Source of the DNA: Acinetobacter higginsii
GTDB taxonomy: Bacteria; Pseudomonadota; Gammaproteobacteria; Pseudomonadales; Moraxellaceae
DNA: 64,000 nt
NCBI RefSeq assembly: GCF_000369525.1
Contig: NZ_KB850072.1
Location: 1,300,760-1,364,759, forward strand
Reading direction: 5' to 3'
In this document: piece after piece, positions 9,729 to 20,991 of the stretch
Numbering within the stretch: position 1 is the first letter of the stretch
How the letters are laid out: every line of letters begins with the position of its first letter
Program-made: the position numbers and the translations under genes
The notes under the pieces: generated by a model
What the model was told of the DNA's origin: nothing
Database searches by the model: none
The model's input: only the letters and a program-made list of their open reading frames with translations

Positions 9729-10742
9729 TTAGGCAAATTCAGATTTAATTTCGAGTACAACTTTGCCCGTATGTTGGCTGCTTTCTAGACATTGATGTGC
9801 CTGAGCCACTTCATCAAATGCAAAAGTTTTATAGATCATTGGCTTGCATTGATCCGCTTCAATTAAAGGCCAGACAAACTGCTCAAGTTCTTGGGTAATT
9901 TGAGCTTTTTCAGCATTGGTTCTAGCACGCATGGTCGAACCTGTGACAACAGCCCGTTTTAACATTAACTCCTGTATATCAAAGCCATCGACTTTTCGTC
10001 CCCCCATAAAACCGATAATCACCAATCGACCATCACGCTTTAATAATCTCAGATTTTGATTAAAGTAAGCGGCGCCAATAATATCCAAAATCACATCTAC
10101 ACCTTTACCATCGGTTTGGGCCAAAACTTCTTTTTCAAAATCTTGGGTTTTGTAGTTAATTACCTGTGATACTGAAGCTAATTTTTCAACTTTGTCATCA
10201 CTTCCAACAGTGGAGAAGTTTTTGATGCCCATCGCATGACATAAGCTGATTGCTGTGGAACCGATACCACTGGCTCCACCATGAATCAGTACGGTTTCAT
10301 TCTTTTTCAACTGTCCAATCTGAAATAAATTGGCCCAAACGGTAAAATAGGTTTCAGGAATAGCAGCTGCCTCAACAAAACTCAAATTCTTGGGGATTTT
10401 TAAGGTTTGATTGGCAGGTACCGCACAGTATTCCGCATAACCACCACCATTGGTCAGTGCACAGACCTTATCACCGACCTTGAACTGCGTGACATCATCA
10501 CCCACTTGACTAATTACTCCTGAAACTTCTAGCCCAGGGATAGGTGTGACCCCTCTAGGCATTGGGTATAACCCTTGGCGCTGTAGAATATCAGGTCGGT
10601 TGATTCCAGTTGCGTAGACTTCAATGAGTACTTCATCTGCTTTAATCTCTGGTCGAGGTCCTTGAGTCACTTGTAATACTTCTGGACCGCCCGCTTGTGT
10701 AATTTCGATATATTTCATTTTTTCTACGCTATTTTGATTCAT
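9729..10742 (-). CDS. NAD(P)H quinone oxidoreductase / zeta-crystallin-type MDR protein
   Basis: The 337-residue medium-chain dehydrogenase lacks the zinc ligands of alcohol dehydrogenases. Residues about 150-160 carry the nucleotide-binding 'LIHGGASGIGSTAI' motif, and 'GINRPDILQRQGLYP' near residue 45-60 is typical of the PIG3/QOR group. It likely reduces quinones or reactive enones with NADPH. It begins 4 bp after the AraC regulator stop, so the two are cotranscribed. Confidence 0.8.
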   Translation of the reverse strand: MNQNSVEKMKYIEITQAGGPEVLQVTQGPRPEIKADEVLIEVYATGINRPDILQRQGLYPMPRGVTPIPGLEVSGVISQVGDDVTQFKVGDKVCALTNGGGYAEYCAVPANQTLKIPKNLSFVEAAAIPETYFTVWANLFQIGQLKKNETVLIHGGASGIGSTAISLCHAMGIKNFSTVGSDDKVEKLASVSQVINYKTQDFEKEVLAQTDGKGVDVILDIIGAAYFNQNLRLLKRDGRLVIIGFMGGRKVDGFDIQELMLKRAVVTGSTMRARTNAEKAQITQELEQFVWPLIEADQCKPMIYKTFAFDEVAQAHQCLESSQHTGKVVLEIKSEFA

Positions 10743-10746
10743 TTAA

Positions 10747-11625
10747 TCATGACTCCATTTGAGTATTAGTATCGGCATGTTTGGGAGGAAAACCAAATTG
10801 CTTTTTGAATTCTCGGCTGAATTGAGAAGAGCTCTGATATCCAACAGCATAAGCCGCTTGAGCCACACTTTGGTCTGCGTTTTGCAACAATTGTTTTGCC
10901 TTATGCAACCGAACCACTTTCAAATATTGCAATGGTGAATATTGTGTGACTTGTTTAAAGGCCTTATGAAATGCAGAAGTACTCATATTGGCCTGTTCTG
11001 CTAACATCTCTACTGTTAATTTTTCGGTAAAATGATGTTGAATATATTCACAAATTTTATAAATCGGTCTGAGATTACCCTGAGCGACCAAGCCTGTTAA
11101 GGCATCCGCACCTGAATGTTGAATAACGCGATAAAGCAATTCCCTTTTAATTTGATCTCCCAAGATCAATACATCCTGTTCAGAGGTCAGCACATTTAAT
11201 AAACGGATGAGGACATTCGATATCGTTTGATCATACTGGATCACGCTCATTCCTGTGGTGAGTGGCTTAAACTGGTAATTTTCAAAATAGGTTTTAGCCA
11301 GTAGCTCATTCACCATATCTGCTTCTAATTTCATGCTGATCGCAATCATCGGTGTTTCAGGACTGGCTATGGTGTCACAATCAAATGGCATTGAAACAGA
11401 GACAATTAGGCATTCGTCTTGCTTGAATGAATAAGTCTCTGTGCCGATATAGCCACGTTTTTGCCCTTGCAATACAAACACGAGGGTTGGTTCCTGCAAC
11501 ACCGCAATCGGTGGTGTGTTGTGATCGACACGCATTAAGGTGATGCCATCAATCGAAGTGGCATAAAAGCCTTCTTTTTGAATGAGTTTTAGAAATAAAT
11601 TGATCAGTGTTTGGTCATTCATCAT
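10747..11625 (-). CDS. AraC-family regulator with AraC_N (YqhC-like) sensor domain
   Basis: The 292-residue protein has an N-terminal cupin-like domain ('VFVLQGQKRGYIG') followed by two C-terminal HTHs; the second ends 'YAVGYQSSSQFSREFKKQFGFPPKH', a classic AraC signature. YqhC of this subfamily activates aldehyde reductases in response to aldehydes. The genes just downstream, a QOR and HchA, make carbonyl or quinone stress a sensible signal here (inference). Confidence 0.82.
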   Translation of the reverse strand: MMNDQTLINLFLKLIQKEGFYATSIDGITLMRVDHNTPPIAVLQEPTLVFVLQGQKRGYIGTETYSFKQDECLIVSVSMPFDCDTIASPETPMIAISMKLEADMVNELLAKTYFENYQFKPLTTGMSVIQYDQTISNVLIRLLNVLTSEQDVLILGDQIKRELLYRVIQHSGADALTGLVAQGNLRPIYKICEYIQHHFTEKLTVEMLAEQANMSTSAFHKAFKQVTQYSPLQYLKVVRLHKAKQLLQNADQSVAQAAYAVGYQSSSQFSREFKKQFGFPPKHADTNTQMES

Positions 11626-11792
11626 GTGTCATCTGATGATTTGAAATATGATTTTTATTATTAAATAGCAAAGCCATAAAAACTGTTAGTTTTATGCAGA
11701 ATTAGGCATGGAAAAGAGAGTTTTACGTTCCTATGTCAGGTAGATCCGCAAAAACAAACTAACAGCTTAATCATGATGCTAAAATTCAATTA

Positions 11793-12104
11793 TTATTTAT
11801 TATCAGACAAAAGAATGGATAAGAAGAAGATTAGAGTTATAAATGCACCTACTCCCAAGCTAATTATAATTATTTCTAGGTTCAGAAATTCCATCAATAC
11901 ACCATGTGCTCCCCATGGACCATCATCAAAACCTCTATTATCCGAACGGCGTCCTAGTACAACAAGAATGCAGAAACCTATACTTGATACTAAGAAAATA
12001 CTTATGAATACCTTCCAGAGCCTAAAACCAGTGAGTATAGAAACCAGACTCATTCCAACTACAGTTACAATCGATGCTATAAAAGCATAATCCCAGTTAT
12101 CCAT
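11793..12104 (-). CDS. Small membrane protein of unknown function
   Basis: The 103-residue protein has three predicted TM helices (about 8-28, 32-52 and 76-98), with a polar loop 'RRSDNRGFDDGPWGAH' between the second and third. I recognise no family. It is AT-rich, with no partner other than the small gene upstream. Confidence 0.5.
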   Translation of the reverse strand: MDNWDYAFIASIVTVVGMSLVSILTGFRLWKVFISIFLVSSIGFCILVVLGRRSDNRGFDDGPWGAHGVLMEFLNLEIIIISLGVGAFITLIFFLSILLSDNK

Positions 12105-12181
12105 AAAACCCCTTTTTTAAAATTGATTAATTACTTAATTTTATGCGTTATTGGCTTTTAAAAAACCACCAATTATCACCA

Positions 12182-12451
12182 TCACAAATTATTGTTTCTA
12201 TCCATTTCTAAAAGTGTTCTAAGTCTAAAAATTTCTGAAATTAACTTTGGGATATCTTGTTTTGCATTTGCAATAAAATCCTGATCGGCAATAGTTGCTC
12301 CTTTTAATTCAATATCATCACCACCTGTCATAATAAAATTAGATCCAGACTCATGATCTCTTCCCTCTACATACGAAAACCAAGGTCCTTCAGTCGTTTT
12401 CGAACAATCATCTAAAATCTGTTCTAAATTTTCTTTCGATAATTCTTCCAT
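12182..12451 (-). CDS. Small acidic protein, unknown (phage Ea22-like C-terminal pattern)
   Basis: The 89-residue soluble protein contains 'TEGPWFSYVEGRDHESG' and 'IADQDFIANAKQDIPKLISEI', a pattern seen in Ead/Ea22-like and other small phage-associated proteins. No catalytic residues are evident. Its AT-richness and phage-like pattern suggest a stray phage-derived gene. The 275 bp to its right (12452-12726) hold no ORF or hairpin I can support. Confidence 0.5.
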   Translation of the reverse strand: MEELSKENLEQILDDCSKTTEGPWFSYVEGRDHESGSNFIMTGGDDIELKGATIADQDFIANAKQDIPKLISEIFRLRTLLEMDRNNNL

Positions 12452-12726
12452 GCCAGCTCTCTAAGCTCTTATGCCTTCCTATCTTTATTTCCATCATATT
12501 GAAAAAATTTGATATGTTTAACTTAAGAGCTAAATACTTCATCTAACTCAATATATTAAAATGTATTTCTTATACAATAAACTCTATAGCTATTATGTCT
12601 TAATCACCCTGCTCAGACTGAATCAATTTAGACATTACTAACTTCTTATCTATGTTATTCGATAATTTAGTTTAGCTTCATCATATAAATACGGATACCC
12701 CAGTACATATAAAAAACAATCTAATT

Positions 12727-13431
12727 CTAATAAAACTGACTTGAATCCAACATCTGTAAAGTAATTTTTTTCACTTCATCACGACTTTGCATAATATGCG
12801 CTTCAATCGCATTGATCGCTTGTTCAGTGTGTCGATCGAAAATAAAACCCAAGATTTTTTGATGTTCTTGATAAGTTGCTTCAATCCGATAATCTTTAGA
12901 AAAATCCAAACGGCGAATAATCCGAATACGCTCACTTAAGTCTCGATGAATCCGCGCCATTTCATTATTGCCTGAAGCTCGGACCAAAGCACAATGAAAA
13001 TCCTCATCTTGCTGAGACAACTGTTTAATGTCTTTTAAATATTCAGAAGGTTGTACTAACCAGAGGTCTTTTAGCACTGACAGCTCAACCGAATTGTGGT
13101 GGTCAATCTGACAGAGTTTACGAATCGAATCTTTTTCCAAAACAATACGTACATCGTAAAGCTCTTCATAGTAACGAAAATTGAGTGGCCGAATCTGCCA
13201 GCCGCTTCGAAAGCTCACATCAACATAGCCCTCTTGTTGCAAACGATACAAAGCTTGTCGGATTGGGGTACGACTCACATCATAGGCTTTGGCAACTTCA
13301 GACTCAGTAAAGCGTTCACCTGGCATCAATTTGAAATCAAAAATATCATTCTTGATACGTTGGTAAACCAGCTCAGACAGATTGTCTGAGCCTTTGCTTG
13401 AGTTTTTTATATTGATGTTCGCTTCTTTCAT
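12727..13431 (-). CDS. GntR-family (FCD) regulator of urea carboxylase operon
   Basis: The 234-residue protein has an N-terminal winged HTH ('SEVAKAYDVSRTPIRQALYRLQQEGYV', residues about 43-70) and a C-terminal all-helical FCD ligand domain with the metal/ligand residues D and H pattern ('EDFHCALVRASGN', 'HQKIL'). It is last in the operon, 6 bp after urea carboxylase. A perfect 12-bp palindrome in front of the operon is a plausible binding site, suggesting autoregulation. Confidence 0.82.
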   Translation of the reverse strand: MKEANINIKNSSKGSDNLSELVYQRIKNDIFDFKLMPGERFTESEVAKAYDVSRTPIRQALYRLQQEGYVDVSFRSGWQIRPLNFRYYEELYDVRIVLEKDSIRKLCQIDHHNSVELSVLKDLWLVQPSEYLKDIKQLSQQDEDFHCALVRASGNNEMARIHRDLSERIRIIRRLDFSKDYRIEATYQEHQKILGFIFDRHTEQAINAIEAHIMQSRDEVKKITLQMLDSSQFY

Positions 13432-13437
13432 CCAAGC

Positions 13438-16400
13438 TTATTCCATATAGACCAATGGTTCACCACTGTGTACGGTTTGCCCTGCTCTACAAATAATGGC
13501 CTTAACAATACCATCTTCTTCCGCATAGACAGGTAACTCCATTTTCATGGCTTCAATAATCGCAACAGTTTCACCTTTTTTGATCTCTTGACCATGTTCC
13601 ACAAAGATCTTCCAGATATTTCCTGTCATTGATGCATTTAAAGAAGAAAGATGGCTGTAATCAACATGATTGGCTTGCTCAATATGTTGTTCAGGTTGCG
13701 CAGCAAACTCTTCTTTCCAACGACTCACTTCAGTACTAAAGGCCTGTTGTTGCTTCTCCTTAAATGCCGCAATACTTTCAGCCTCTTTGTCTAAGAACTG
13801 CACATAATCTGCATAGTCAAACTCGGTTTCTTCAATCTGAATCTGAGCACGACCATTTTCAAAATCTGCACGCCATTCATTCAATTCAGCTTCAGTCACA
13901 GGGAAATATTTAATCTGGTCAAAGAATTGCAAGAACCATTGCTTATCACCAAATTGCTTGTTCTTTTTAAACTTGTTCCAAATCGGCAGCGTCCGTCCAA
14001 TCAACTGATAACCACCGGGTGAATCCATGCCATAAATACACATGTACATCCCACCAATACCAACAGTACCTTCTGCAGTAAAAGTACGTGCAGGATTGTA
14101 CTTAGAGCTGAGTAAACGGTGACGTGGATCAATCGGTACCGCACATGGCGCTGTCAGATAGACATCACCTAAACCTAACACTAAGTAGTTAGCATCAAAA
14201 ATAATATCTTTGACTTCATCACGATGTGCTAGCCCGTTAATACGTTGGATAAAATCAACGTTATTCGGTAACCACGGCGCTTTGGCGCAAACACTTTCTT
14301 GATAACGCTCTACTGCACCTAAAGTCGCACTGTCCTCAAATGCCATTGGTAAATGAACAATACGTGATGGAATCTTAAGCTGGCTTAAATCACCCATTTG
14401 CTCTTCAAGTTTAAGCAATTGATGAATGAGATCAGCTTGAGAAATCACCAGACCATCATATTTAATTTGTAGGGAACGCACACCTGGTGACAGTTCCAAA
14501 ACACCTACAAGATTGGCATCACGAATCATTTGAATCAATTGGTGCACTCGTAAACGTAGCGCCAAATCTAAAACATTTTCACCATATTCTAATAAAATAT
14601 AGCTATCACCTGCTTGGCGATAAACTGTTTTTGGCGATAATGCTGTTGGTTCACGTTGAGCCAGAATAGTGGTAAAGACATCTTGAGCAGGTTCAATGGT
14701 TTCAGCGACTTTGGTGGCATCTGCAAAGTTCTGGATATTGTCGATTTGTTTCCGTTCTAACGCATTGGCTTGCTCTGCCGTAATTGGATAAAAACGGATT
14801 TTGTCATCGGCTTTCAGTTGACCTACTTTCCACAGTTCAGCTTTGGCAATGGTTACTGGACAAACGAAGCCACCTAAACTTGGGCCATCTTTTGCCAAAA
14901 TCACAGGGAAATCACCGGTAAAGTTGATCGCACCAATTGCATATTCACAGTCATGTACATTGGATGGGTGCAAGCCTGCTTCACCGCCATTTTCTCTAGC
15001 CCAGCTTGGTGTCGGACCTGAAAGTCTGACGCCTAAACGGTTTGAGTTAAAGTGAACCGTCCACTCAGAGGCAAAGAACTCTTCCACATATTCAGGTTTA
15101 AAGAAATCAGGCGCACCGTGCGGTCCATACAACACGGCGATTTCCCATTCATTGCTATATTCAGGGATGAGATCTTTGGATAAGGCTTGAGGCTCATCAA
15201 TCGCAAGCGGTAATTCCGCACTGGCAAATTGTGCATCGACCATTTTGATCATGTCGCCAACACGTAAAGTCCGTCCTGCATGACCACCAAAATTACCCAA
15301 TGCAAAGGTTGATCGGCTACCCAAATATAGGGGTACATCCAGACCATCACGTACGGCTAGATAAGTACGGCAGCCGGAAGCCACTTGACCAATTTTCAGA
15401 GTTTGACCTGCTTTGACCTTAATCGGTTGCCAAAAAGCAATACGTTGATCATCTAGCACAGCAGTACAGCTCGCGCCTGTGAGTGCAATGGTGGTATCAG
15501 CATGGAACTTTAAGCTTGGACCCACCAAGGTAAATTCAAACCCAGCTGCTTTGGCATCATTACCCACAATACGGTTGGCTAGTTGAAATGCATAATCATC
15601 CATAGGACCTGATGGTGGTACACCAATATCCCAATAACCTGTACGCCCAGGATAATCTTGAATTGAACTGAGTGTACCTGCTTGGATCACTTCAATCACT
15701 TTTGGCGAATAGCTGAAATCGTCAAGCATGCGTGTCCAGATTTGCATCGATTCAAAACGCTGGTCTGAGACTATGGCTCGTGCATAATCCAAGTTGGTAC
15801 TGATACCATTTAAACGCGTTTCAGCCAAAACTGATTTTAATTTTTCAATTGCAGTCGCTCGATCTTCTGCATGCACAATAATCTTGGCAATCATTGGATC
15901 AAAATACTGAGAAATTTCAGTCCCTGTTTTCACCCAAGTATCTACACGGATACCTTCTGGAAATGACACTTCTGTAAGCACACCTGGACTTGGCTGGAAA
16001 TTTTTCACTGGATCTTCGGCATAAACTCGGACTTCAATCGCAGCCCCTTGCGGTTGGATATTGCTGAGATAGTCCCAATCCAATGCATCGCCAGCCGCGA
16101 CTTTGAGCATACACTCGATCAAGTCAAGACCTGTCACCATTTCCGTTACTGGATGCTCTACTTGTAAACGGGTATTCACCTCAAGGAAATAAAATTCATC
16201 CCGCTTGGCATCATAAATAAACTCAACCGTTCCTGCACTGCGATAATTCACAGAGCGCCCCAGTTCAACTGCAGCTTGATGGAGCTTTTTACGGGTTGCT
16301 TCAGGTAAGTTCGCCGCAGGTGTTTCTTCAACCACTTTTTGGTTACGACGTTGCAATGAACAATCACGCTCACCAAACGCAACTACTTGACCTTTACCAT

Positions 16401-17043
16401 CCCCAAAAATCTGTACTTCGACATGACGTGCTTTATCAATAAAGCATTCAATAAAAACACCTGCGTCTTTAAAGAACTGCTCACCGAGGCGTTTCACACT
16501 TTCATAAGCATCTGCTAGTGCTTGTGGGGTGTCGCAACGGGTCAGGCCAATACCACCGCCACCAGCAGTGCTTTTGAGCATGATTGGATAACCAATCCGC
16601 TCAGCCGCAGTCAATGCTTCCTCCAAACTGTCCAACAAGCCTGTACCAGGAGTCATTGGTACATGCGCCGCTGCGGCAAGTTCACGTGCACGGTGTTTTA
16701 GACCAAATTCTAGAATCTGTTCTGCAGTTGGCCCCATAAAGGCAATGTTATTTTCTTCACAAGCACGAGAGAAATCTGCACTCTCAGACAGAAAACCATA
16801 GCCCGGAAAAATTGCTTCTGCTCCAGTCTGTTTAGCGGCTTGAATCAGTTTTTCGATACTCAAATAAGTATCAGCTGGTTTTAAACCATCTAGTGCAATT
16901 GCGACATCTGCATCCTGTACATGCTGTGCATAACGGTCGCTGTCCGAATAAACCGCGACACTGGTAATGCCTAATTTTTTCAGCGTTCGAATTGCTCTAA
17001 CAGCAATTTCACCACGGTTTGCAATAAGTACGGTCTTAAACAT
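13438..17043 (-). CDS. uca: Urea carboxylase (biotin-dependent)
   Basis: The 1201-residue protein has a biotin carboxylase domain at residues 1-450 (starts 'MFKTVLIANRGEIAVRAI'; ATP-grasp 'STAGGGGIGLTRC'). KipA/KipI-like carboxyltransferase domains span about 460-1000, and a C-terminal biotinyl domain carries the biotinylated lysine K1167 in 'IEAMKMEL'. It carboxylates urea to allophanate using ATP and bicarbonate (EC 6.3.4.6), and the next enzyme hydrolyses allophanate. Length and domain order are those of the complete family. It lies 19 bp after allophanate hydrolase. Confidence 0.95.
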   Translation of the reverse strand: MFKTVLIANRGEIAVRAIRTLKKLGITSVAVYSDSDRYAQHVQDADVAIALDGLKPADTYLSIEKLIQAAKQTGAEAIFPGYGFLSESADFSRACEENNIAFMGPTAEQILEFGLKHRARELAAAAHVPMTPGTGLLDSLEEALTAAERIGYPIMLKSTAGGGGIGLTRCDTPQALADAYESVKRLGEQFFKDAGVFIECFIDKARHVEVQIFGDGKGQVVAFGERDCSLQRRNQKVVEETPAANLPEATRKKLHQAAVELGRSVNYRSAGTVEFIYDAKRDEFYFLEVNTRLQVEHPVTEMVTGLDLIECMLKVAAGDALDWDYLSNIQPQGAAIEVRVYAEDPVKNFQPSPGVLTEVSFPEGIRVDTWVKTGTEISQYFDPMIAKIIVHAEDRATAIEKLKSVLAETRLNGISTNLDYARAIVSDQRFESMQIWTRMLDDFSYSPKVIEVIQAGTLSSIQDYPGRTGYWDIGVPPSGPMDDYAFQLANRIVGNDAKAAGFEFTLVGPSLKFHADTTIALTGASCTAVLDDQRIAFWQPIKVKAGQTLKIGQVASGCRTYLAVRDGLDVPLYLGSRSTFALGNFGGHAGRTLRVGDMIKMVDAQFASAELPLAIDEPQALSKDLIPEYSNEWEIAVLYGPHGAPDFFKPEYVEEFFASEWTVHFNSNRLGVRLSGPTPSWARENGGEAGLHPSNVHDCEYAIGAINFTGDFPVILAKDGPSLGGFVCPVTIAKAELWKVGQLKADDKIRFYPITAEQANALERKQIDNIQNFADATKVAETIEPAQDVFTTILAQREPTALSPKTVYRQAGDSYILLEYGENVLDLALRLRVHQLIQMIRDANLVGVLELSPGVRSLQIKYDGLVISQADLIHQLLKLEEQMGDLSQLKIPSRIVHLPMAFEDSATLGAVERYQESVCAKAPWLPNNVDFIQRINGLAHRDEVKDIIFDANYLVLGLGDVYLTAPCAVPIDPRHRLLSSKYNPARTFTAEGTVGIGGMYMCIYGMDSPGGYQLIGRTLPIWNKFKKNKQFGDKQWFLQFFDQIKYFPVTEAELNEWRADFENGRAQIQIEETEFDYADYVQFLDKEAESIAAFKEKQQQAFSTEVSRWKEEFAAQPEQHIEQANHVDYSHLSSLNASMTGNIWKIFVEHGQEIKKGETVAIIEAMKMELPVYAEEDGIVKAIICRAGQTVHSGEPLVYME

Positions 17044-17062
17044 GATGATTTCCCCCTAAAAA

Positions 17063-18892
17063 TTAATTGGCTGCATTTGCTACTTGGTTATTGCGATGTT
17101 GGATATACGCTCTCCAACCGCCAAAATGGCTGATATTCTCTGCATCGCCTAAGCCATAGGGTTCACAAATAAAGCCTTTAACCCAACGGCCATCTTCAAG
17201 TTCGACATTGCCCATACCCAATGGGGTTGGAATTTCTGCTACAAACTCACCGAAGCGTGCTGTTGGTACATCCCAGAGCTCGACAATGATGCTTTGCCCA
17301 TCTTGCTGACGAGCCAAACCAGGTTTTGGCGGAACTGTCCCATTCAAGGCATACAGCGCATAATCCTGAGAGGTTTTAGTTGTTTCGACATGCACGGCAC
17401 CACGCGTGGTGAGCTGAAAATTCAGTGGCATCCCCGTTAGATGTGCCCCTACAACCGCAACACGAATATGGTGAGGAGACAACAAAGTCGGTGCACTTGC
17501 TACAGCTAATGTCTTATCTAAAGCACCGAGTTTCAGTGCTAAATAGTTCTGCCATGCTTTGCCGAAATGCACCAAGGCTGCATCATGCCAAGCAGGTGCA
17601 ATTAAGGTGATACCAAAAGGTAAGTTGTCAGCTCTAAAGCCTGCAGGTAATGCCAAGGCACTTAAATCAGCGAGGTTGGTGAAATTGGTATACGTGCCGA
17701 AATGCGCGTTATACTCAATCGGGTGTTGTTGCATTTGTTCAATGGTATAAATCGTTGGTGAAGTTGGCACGATCAAGGCATCAAACTCAGCCAAGCTAGC
17801 TTGGATTTTTCGAGTCAAATCCTGTTTTAAATATTCAGCATTGTAGGCATCCACCGCAGAATACTTTTCACCTTGTTGAATAATTTCTAAAACGGTCGGA
17901 TCAAAATCAGCAGCATTGGTTTTGAGGAGATCGGCAGCCGCTGCAGTGCGCTCTGCCACCCAAGGACCTTGATAAAGTTGTGTTGCAAGTTGCTCAAAAG
18001 CAGAAAAATCAATCGGTGTAATTTCAGCATTTAAGCTTTCAAGTAATTGAATAGTGTGTTGAAAGGCTTTTTCGGCCGATTCATCACCAAAGAAATTTAA
18101 TTTATTCGGAATGGCAAATTTCAATTTGCTGGAAAAACGAGCAGGTACGTTTTTAGGATGTTGACGTGAATAGCTATCTAAAGCGTCATAAGCTTCGACT
18201 TGAGCAGCAACCAATTCAGCATCAGTCACTGTGAGAGCGAAGATTGAAATACAATCAATACTCTTTACTGCGGGTAATAGACCACGATTAGAAAAGCGGC
18301 CTTTGGTTGGCTTTAAACCGACAATATTATTAAATGCTGCTGGCACACGTCCTGACCCAGCGGTATCAGTTCCTAAAGAAAATGGAACTAAACCTCTTGC
18401 TACCACACTGGCAGAACCTGAACTTGAACCACCACTGACATATTCAGGTTTAAAACTATTCGGTACTGCCCCAAATGGTGAACGTGTGCCAACCAAACCT
18501 GTGGCAAATTGATCAAGATTGGTTTTACCAACGACAATCGCTCCGGCTTGTTTAAGTAAACGAACAGTTTCAGCATCTTGTGTTGCAACGGTATTCAATG
18601 CCTTACATGCTGCTGTGGTAACAAAACCAGCCACATCAATATTGTCTTTGACTGCAAATGGCACACCATAGAGAGGAAATTGTTTTTGCAGATTGTCAGC
18701 ATCTTGAGTCAGTTGCTTTAAAGATTGAATTTGTTGCTCAACTAAATCTGCACTCGCAAGAGAAATCCAAGCAACGTCCTTAGGATCAAGTGCTGAAACT
18801 AACTCCTGCAAAATATCGAGTTGAATTTCTTGCTTTAAATACGCTGTTTGCCATTCAGAAATTGTCCAGCCTAAAGTTTTTATTTCGCTCAC
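17063..18892 (-). CDS. atzF: Allophanate hydrolase
   Basis: I chose GTG 18892 as start because AGGA lies 8 bp upstream; an in-frame TTG at 18949 lies upstream of the probable operator. The N-terminal two-thirds is an amidase-signature domain with the Lys of 'AVKDNIDVAG' and the Ser-rich 'GGSSSGSASV' and 'DTAGSGRVPA' motifs of the Ser-cisSer-Lys triad. The C-terminal 170 residues match the small AtzF-type domain. It hydrolyses allophanate to ammonia and CO2, completing urea breakdown without urease. The transporter and accessory genes that often accompany this pair are absent from the neighbourhood. Confidence 0.93.
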   Translation of the reverse strand: MSEIKTLGWTISEWQTAYLKQEIQLDILQELVSALDPKDVAWISLASADLVEQQIQSLKQLTQDADNLQKQFPLYGVPFAVKDNIDVAGFVTTAACKALNTVATQDAETVRLLKQAGAIVVGKTNLDQFATGLVGTRSPFGAVPNSFKPEYVSGGSSSGSASVVARGLVPFSLGTDTAGSGRVPAAFNNIVGLKPTKGRFSNRGLLPAVKSIDCISIFALTVTDAELVAAQVEAYDALDSYSRQHPKNVPARFSSKLKFAIPNKLNFFGDESAEKAFQHTIQLLESLNAEITPIDFSAFEQLATQLYQGPWVAERTAAAADLLKTNAADFDPTVLEIIQQGEKYSAVDAYNAEYLKQDLTRKIQASLAEFDALIVPTSPTIYTIEQMQQHPIEYNAHFGTYTNFTNLADLSALALPAGFRADNLPFGITLIAPAWHDAALVHFGKAWQNYLALKLGALDKTLAVASAPTLLSPHHIRVAVVGAHLTGMPLNFQLTTRGAVHVETTKTSQDYALYALNGTVPPKPGLARQQDGQSIIVELWDVPTARFGEFVAEIPTPLGMGNVELEDGRWVKGFICEPYGLGDAENISHFGGWRAYIQHRNNQVANAAN

Positions 18893-18906
18893 TTTATGAA
18901 TCCTAT

Positions 18907-18918
18907 CTTGTATACAAG
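18907..18918. promoter_or_regulatory. Perfect palindrome CTTGTATACAAG, probable GntR (FCD) operator
   Basis: The 12-bp palindrome lies 15 bp upstream of the atzF GTG start. TTGTATACAA-type sites with a central TATA are typical of FCD-subfamily GntR regulators, and one is encoded at the end of this operon. That this regulator binds here is inferred. The remaining 18950-19141 gap shows no gene. Confidence 0.6.
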
Positions 18919-19141
18919 TTTGAATAGATAAAAGCAGAAAGCGTGCCAAAAATATTTTTAATATATAAATTAATAACTTAGTAAAAAACTAAAATACTAG
19001 TTCGTTTGAATGGTTTATTGATGGTGCTAAAAAGATCCGACAAGAATATGTATGCGCTATAACTCAGCAAATTTTTATTGAGAAAGAAAGAATCAAAACA
19101 AAGATGATGAAATACTGTTTAAATTATTTATATTTATAAGA

Positions 19142-19498
19142 TTATTTATTTACTTTTAGATAATTGGCTAAATCTTCAAACTCAGTTGCAACAGCCTGAA
19201 TTGCTTGCTGCTCCATTGCTCTAAATTTCTTGAGCACCACTTGCCCCAATTCGGTTAGCACTGCACCACCACCATGCGTTCCGCCTGTTTGGGTATCGAC
19301 CAGATTGGAATGAAAGCATTGATTCATGGTATCCACCAATTGCCATGCACGGCGATAACTCATATCCATAGATTTCGCGGCTTGGGATATTGATCCTGTA
19401 CGATGGATTGCTTCAAGTAGCTCAGCTTTACCCGGACCGAAAGCAATCTGCTCATCAGATAAGATTCGCACGTGTAACTTTAATTGTGCTTTTGACAT
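19142..19498 (-). CDS. ModE-type winged-helix DNA-binding protein lacking the molybdate domain
   Basis: The 118-residue protein matches the N-terminal domain of ModE: 'GKAELLEAIHRTGSISQAAKSMDMSYRRAWQLVDTMN' (about 22-58) and the 'GGTHGGGAVLTELG' wing. The molbindin (TOBE) domains are missing, so molybdate sensing is uncertain. Single-domain members of this family occur as regulators of molybdate uptake or as unrelated local regulators. A 12-bp inverted repeat sits right upstream. Confidence 0.75.
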   Translation of the reverse strand: MSKAQLKLHVRILSDEQIAFGPGKAELLEAIHRTGSISQAAKSMDMSYRRAWQLVDTMNQCFHSNLVDTQTGGTHGGGAVLTELGQVVLKKFRAMEQQAIQAVATEFEDLANYLKVNK

Positions 19499-19512
19499 TG
19501 CATATTACCCAA

Positions 19513-19543
19513 GATTTGATGATGTATTTGACATCATCAAATC
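19513..19543. promoter_or_regulatory. 12-bp perfect inverted repeat upstream of the ModE-like gene
   Basis: GATTTGATGATG (19513-19524) and CATCATCAAATC (19532-19543) are exact reverse complements with a 7-base spacer. The repeat starts 15 bp upstream of the ModE-like ATG and 15 bp past the frmA stop. It could be an autoregulatory operator or an AT-rich hairpin ending frmA; a missing U-run favours the operator. Confidence 0.45.
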
Positions 19544-19557
19544 CTATCATTTTTAAA

Positions 19558-20963
<1,406 letters not shown>

Positions 20964-20991
20964 AATGTTGACCACATTAAATCTAAAAATA

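Noticed and set aside
11773..12090. 105-codon + strand ORF over the three-TM gene
   Set aside because: It is the complement of a better ORF with clear TM pattern. Basic, non-globular composition.
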